Part shown: piece after piece, positions 5,932-8,860 of the stretch
How positions within the stretch are numbered: position 1 is the first letter of the stretch
Layout: every line of letters begins with the position of its first letter
Assembly (NCBI GenBank): GCA_003477185.1
Contig: DMTJ01000552.1
Coordinates: forward strand, 1 to 8,860
From: Lentisphaeria bacterium
GTDB lineage: Bacteria > Verrucomicrobiota > Lentisphaeria > JABSQK01 > UBA12247
DNA: 8,860 nt
Direction of reading: 5' to 3'
Notes under the pieces: model-generated
What the model saw: the letters and a program-made list of their open reading frames with translations, nothing else
Told to the model about the DNA's origin: nothing
Databases searched by the model: none
Program-made: the position numbers and the translations under genes

Positions 5932-6264
5932 GGTGGACGCGCACTCCACGCACACGACCGTTCCGGGAATCGCCACCAGGCGGGGAATCGGGATCGTGCT
6001 CCTGCAGCGCATGCAGAGGCCAAACTCTGGCGAGGTGGCCCGCTTTAGCGTATTCTCGAGACGCGTCAGCCGTTCGCGCGCCTGGTGAAGCGCACGCTCG
6101 TTGATCGCCTTGTTGCTGATCGCATCCATCCGACTGACGCGCCCGATGGCGTTGTCGGGCGAGATGGGCTGCACCAACACCTGAAATTCAGCGATCTTGT
6201 CCAAGGTGGTGCCGCGTTCCCGTTCTAGTTGCTCAATCAGTTCAGCGCGTTGTGTGTCAGTCAT
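5929..6264 (-). CDS. DksA/TraR-family C4 zinc-finger protein
   Basis: This 111-residue protein has a predicted N-terminal helical hairpin (about 1-75) rich in Glu, Arg and Leu, then a C-terminal C4 zinc finger. Cys84 and Cys87 (CMRC) and Cys105 and Cys108 (CVEC) are spaced as in the DksA/TraR family. The turn between the helices reads PDNAIGRVSRMDA, a motif of short DksA-like proteins. It is not the DxxDxA tip that proteobacterial DksA inserts into the RNA polymerase secondary channel. DksA relatives modulate transcription through RNA polymerase, often with ppGpp; whether this one does is inference. The start is either the ATG at 6264, with a GGA eight bases upstream, or the ATG at 6273, which adds three residues (MQI). 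The first is preferred. Either start overlaps the end of uvrA, so translation is probably coupled. The peptidase gene follows 2 bp after its stop. The family is firm, the exact role is not. Confidence 0.88.
   Translation of the reverse strand: MTDTQRAELIEQLERERGTTLDKIAEFQVLVQPISPDNAIGRVSRMDAISNKAINERALHQARERLTRLENTLKRATSPEFGLCMRCRSTIPIPRLVAIPGTVVCVECAST
6257..6264 (-). promoter_or_regulatory. uvrA / zinc-finger gene overlap
   Basis: On the minus strand the ATG of the zinc-finger gene (6264-6262) begins before the TGA of uvrA (6259-6257), an 8-bp overlap in different frames. Such overlaps usually mean co-transcription with ribosomes passing directly from one gene to the next. Confidence 0.6.
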
Positions 6265-8860
6265 GATCTGCATCCAGAATGTCTTTGAGAAACTGCCCCG
6301 TGTAACTGCCTGCCACCTTACAAACCTGCTCCGGCGTACCCTGTGCCACTACTTCGCCGCCGCCATCACCACCTTCAGGCCCCATGTCGATAATATGATC
6401 GCATGCTTTGATTACGTCCAGATTATGCTCGATTACCAGAATTGTATTGCCTCGGTCTCGCAGCCGATAGACCACCTCCAACAGCCGCTGAACATCGTCG
6501 ATATGCAGTCCGGTAGTCGGCTCATCGAGCACATAGAGCGTGTGGCCGCGGGGCTTCTTGGCCAGCTCTGTCGAGAGCTTCACCCGTTGCGCCTCGCCGC
6601 CGCTTAGCGTTGTCGCTGACTGTCCTAAGCGGATGTAGCCCAGCCCTACTTCATCCAGCGTAAACAGGATCCGGTGAATCATCGGCACCGCCGAGAAAAA
6701 CTCGCAGGCGTCGTGCACCGTCATGTCCAGCACCTCGGCGATATTCCTGCCTTTGTAGCGTACCTGGAGGGTTTCCTGGTTGTAGCGCTTTCCCTTGCAC
6801 GTCTCGCAGGGGACGTAGACGTCCGGCAGGAAGTTCATCTCGATCTTGCGTATGCCATCGCCCTTGCACTCGTCGCAGCGACCACCCTTGACGTTGAAGC
6901 TGAACCGCCCTGGTTTATACCCACGAATCTTCGAATCTGCAAGTTTGGCAAACAGCTGGCGCACGTGGTCAAATCCACCGGTGTAGGTAATGGGGTTCGA
7001 ACGTGGCGTCCGCCCGATTGGGCTCTGGTCCACCACGATCATCTTGTCCACATGCTCCATGCCGCGCAACCGCTTCAGCACTGACGGTAAGGCTCGACCC
7101 GCCAGATTTTCCTTCAACGCCCGCACCAAGACCTGGTTGACCAGCGTGCTTTTTCCGGAGCCTGATACGCCCGTTACGCAGCAGAACAGGCCTAGGGGGA
7201 TCTTTGCGGTGAGGTTGTGCAGATTGTTCGCGGTTGCACCGGATACGGTGAGCGCGTTGCCATTGCCGACCTGGCGCTCTTCGGGGACCGCGATCTTCTT
7301 GACCCCGCGCAAGTACAGGCCAGTCAGCGAGTCATGGCATTCCTGCGGCGGGCCTGCATAGACCACCTCTCCGCCCAGTGATCCGGCACCCGGCCCCATA
7401 TCTACGATATAGTCTGCCGTTTCGATGGTCTCGGTATCATGCTCGACCACCACCACGGTATTGCCTAGGTCACGAAGCCGTATGAGTGTGTCGAGCAGCC
7501 GCCGGTTGTCACGCTGGTGTAAGCCAATGCTCGGCTCATCCAGGACATACATCACCCCAACTAGGCCACTGCCAATCTGGGTGGCCAGGCGAATTCGCTG
7601 CGCTTCGCCGCCGGACAGCGTCCCACTCTCTCGATTCAACGTCAGATAGCCGAGCCCGACAGCACAGAGAAAGCCCACGCGGGCCGCGATTTCGCGCACG
7701 ATTTCCCCGGCGATCACCAGGCGTTCGCCTTCCAGATTTAACGTTGTGATCGTCTCGTGTGCATCACTGACGCTCAAGGCCAAAAATTGATGAATCGGGA
7801 TGTCGTTTACCGTCACAGCCAGGCTTTCCGGCCGTAGCCGAGCGCCATGGCAAGTCGAGCAGGGCATGCGTACCAAGATCTTGCGCAGGCGGTCACGCAT
7901 CAGCTTGCTCTCGGTCTCGTGGTAGCGCCGCAGCGTATCGGCCACAAATCCATCAAATGGCTCCGTGTAGCGCAGTTGACGCCCCGCCCAGCGAAAGGCG
8001 AATGAAACGCGTGACGGGTGGCCCTCTAGCAGGATCGCTTGGTGCTTGGCGCTGAGTTCCTCGTACGGCACATCCAGCGGGATCTTGTGATGCGCGGCGG
8101 CGCAGTTCAGGATGTTCTGATAGCGCCGAACCATGCGCCGCATCCCAACCTTCCAAACGGGAAATGGGCCCTGAGCCAGCGTCTTCTTTCCATCCACCGC
8201 CAGGCGCTCATCTACTGCCAATGATGTGCCCAGACCGTGGCATTTTTTACAGGCGCCATACGGACTGTTGAACGAGAAGCTACGCGGCTGCAACTCGCCG
8301 AAGCTGATGCTGCATTTGGTGCAGGCGAAGTGCTCGCTGATCAGCTCCTCGTCCCAGCCGCTGGCATCCTTGCATTCCAGCATCAAAACCAGCATCCCGT
8401 CGCCCGAACGCAGGGTGCGCTCTACCGAATCCGAGAGCCGTCCGCGATCCGTCTTGCCCGCCACTAGGCGATCGACCACCGCCTCGATGTCATGCTTCTT
8501 GTTCTTGTCTAGGTCCGGCTCGTCCTCGCTCATGACGAGGTCGCCATTCACCCGCATCCGAGCGTATCCGTCCCGGCGAATTGCCTCGAATACATCCTTA
8601 TGCGTGCCCTTTTTGCCACGCACGTAGGGGGCCAACAGCATCATCCGGCGGCCCTGAGGCAGCGCATCCAGGTGATCGCAGATTCGCTGTGGGCTTTGTG
8701 CGGACACCGCATCTCCGCAGCCAGGGCAATGCGGCACACCGATATGCGCGTAGAGCAGCCGCAGGTAGTCGTAGATCTCTGTCGTCGTGGCCACGATCGA
8801 CCGCGGATTCCCGCCAGCAGAGCGCTGCTCGATGGCGATGGCCGGTGATAGCCCGGCCAT
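6257..8860 (-). CDS. uvrA: UvrABC excision nuclease subunit A (5' partial)
   Basis: UvrA is the damage-recognition ATPase of nucleotide excision repair. As a dimer it loads UvrB onto lesions in the cytoplasm. The 867 residues seen begin at GLSPAIAIEQR, which in full-length UvrA (about 940 residues) lies some 80 residues in. The N terminus with the first Walker A is thus outside the window, and the ATG at the edge is not the start. Positions below count from that edge Met. The first zinc site is Cys180, Cys183, Cys204 and Cys207. The first ABC signature LSGGEAQRIRL starts at 415, with Walker B YVLDEPSIGLH. The second Walker A is GVSGSGKST (564-572). The second zinc site is Cys662, Cys665, Cys685 and Cys688, with the 3/20/3 spacing of E. 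coli. The second signature LSGGEAQRVKL starts at 752, with Walker B YVLDEPTTGLH. No lesion of the frame is seen. uvrA is often LexA-controlled, but its promoter is outside the window. Confidence 0.97.
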   Translation of the reverse strand: MAGLSPAIAIEQRSAGGNPRSIVATTTEIYDYLRLLYAHIGVPHCPGCGDAVSAQSPQRICDHLDALPQGRRMMLLAPYVRGKKGTHKDVFEAIRRDGYARMRVNGDLVMSEDEPDLDKNKKHDIEAVVDRLVAGKTDRGRLSDSVERTLRSGDGMLVLMLECKDASGWDEELISEHFACTKCSISFGELQPRSFSFNSPYGACKKCHGLGTSLAVDERLAVDGKKTLAQGPFPVWKVGMRRMVRRYQNILNCAAAHHKIPLDVPYEELSAKHQAILLEGHPSRVSFAFRWAGRQLRYTEPFDGFVADTLRRYHETESKLMRDRLRKILVRMPCSTCHGARLRPESLAVTVNDIPIHQFLALSVSDAHETITTLNLEGERLVIAGEIVREIAARVGFLCAVGLGYLTLNRESGTLSGGEAQRIRLATQIGSGLVGVMYVLDEPSIGLHQRDNRRLLDTLIRLRDLGNTVVVVEHDTETIETADYIVDMGPGAGSLGGEVVYAGPPQECHDSLTGLYLRGVKKIAVPEERQVGNGNALTVSGATANNLHNLTAKIPLGLFCCVTGVSGSGKSTLVNQVLVRALKENLAGRALPSVLKRLRGMEHVDKMIVVDQSPIGRTPRSNPITYTGGFDHVRQLFAKLADSKIRGYKPGRFSFNVKGGRCDECKGDGIRKIEMNFLPDVYVPCETCKGKRYNQETLQVRYKGRNIAEVLDMTVHDACEFFSAVPMIHRILFTLDEVGLGYIRLGQSATTLSGGEAQRVKLSTELAKKPRGHTLYVLDEPTTGLHIDDVQRLLEVVYRLRDRGNTILVIEHNLDVIKACDHIIDMGPEGGDGGGEVVAQGTPEQVCKVAGSYTGQFLKDILDADHD

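Noticed and set aside
8858..8860. ATG at the right edge as the uvrA start
   Set aside because: The following GLSPAIAIEQ is internal in UvrA, and without the preceding segment the protein would lack its first Walker A motif. The gene continues outside the window.

Overview
The window is ordinary bacterial chromosome. It has tightly packed genes, moderately high G+C by eye, Shine-Dalgarno-like sites before glmM and glmS, and a mix of core housekeeping genes with one secreted enzyme. I cannot assign the organism firmly. A lipid- or matrix-exposed style M14 peptidase with tandem 'GWN' beta repeats, a short DksA-like protein with a PDNAIGR-SRMDA motif, and a REP doublet with a GGAG foot would suit a Verrucomicrobiota/Lentisphaerota/Kiritimatiellota-type or Acidobacteria-like Gram-negative. 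This is a low-confidence inference from protein style only.

Layout. Positions 1-384 (+) hold the C-terminal DNA-binding part of an AraC-family regulator, cut by the left window edge. It converges on glmM (400-1743, -), phosphoglucosamine mutase. glmM is divergent from glmS (1836-3656, +), the glutamine-dependent glucosamine-6-phosphate synthase. The two share a 92-bp intergenic region with a compact set of CGTTA repeats. GlmS and GlmM catalyse consecutive steps from fructose-6-phosphate to glucosamine-1-phosphate, the precursor of UDP-GlcNAc for peptidoglycan and LPS. A shared control region would let both be tuned together.

glmS converges on a minus-strand block of three genes. In transcription order these are uvrA (8860-6257, 5' end outside the window), a small DksA/TraR-type zinc-finger protein (6264-5929) and a secreted M14 metallocarboxypeptidase (5926-3845). 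The first two overlap by 8 bp and the last two are 2 bp apart, so they look like one translationally coupled operon. The 188-bp gap between glmS and the peptidase gene holds the most structured non-coding element: a 106-bp inverted pair of 26-nt repeats. Each arm is itself a hairpin with a GGAG foot, which is the architecture of a REPIN (REP doublet).

No tRNA, rRNA, CRISPR array, insertion sequence, phage gene or defence system is visible. The points most worth following up are the REPIN-like element, the CGTTA operator-like array between glmM and glmS, a 15-bp perfect palindrome occurring twice in different reading frames inside the peptidase gene, and the unusual domain structure and active-site variants of the peptidase.
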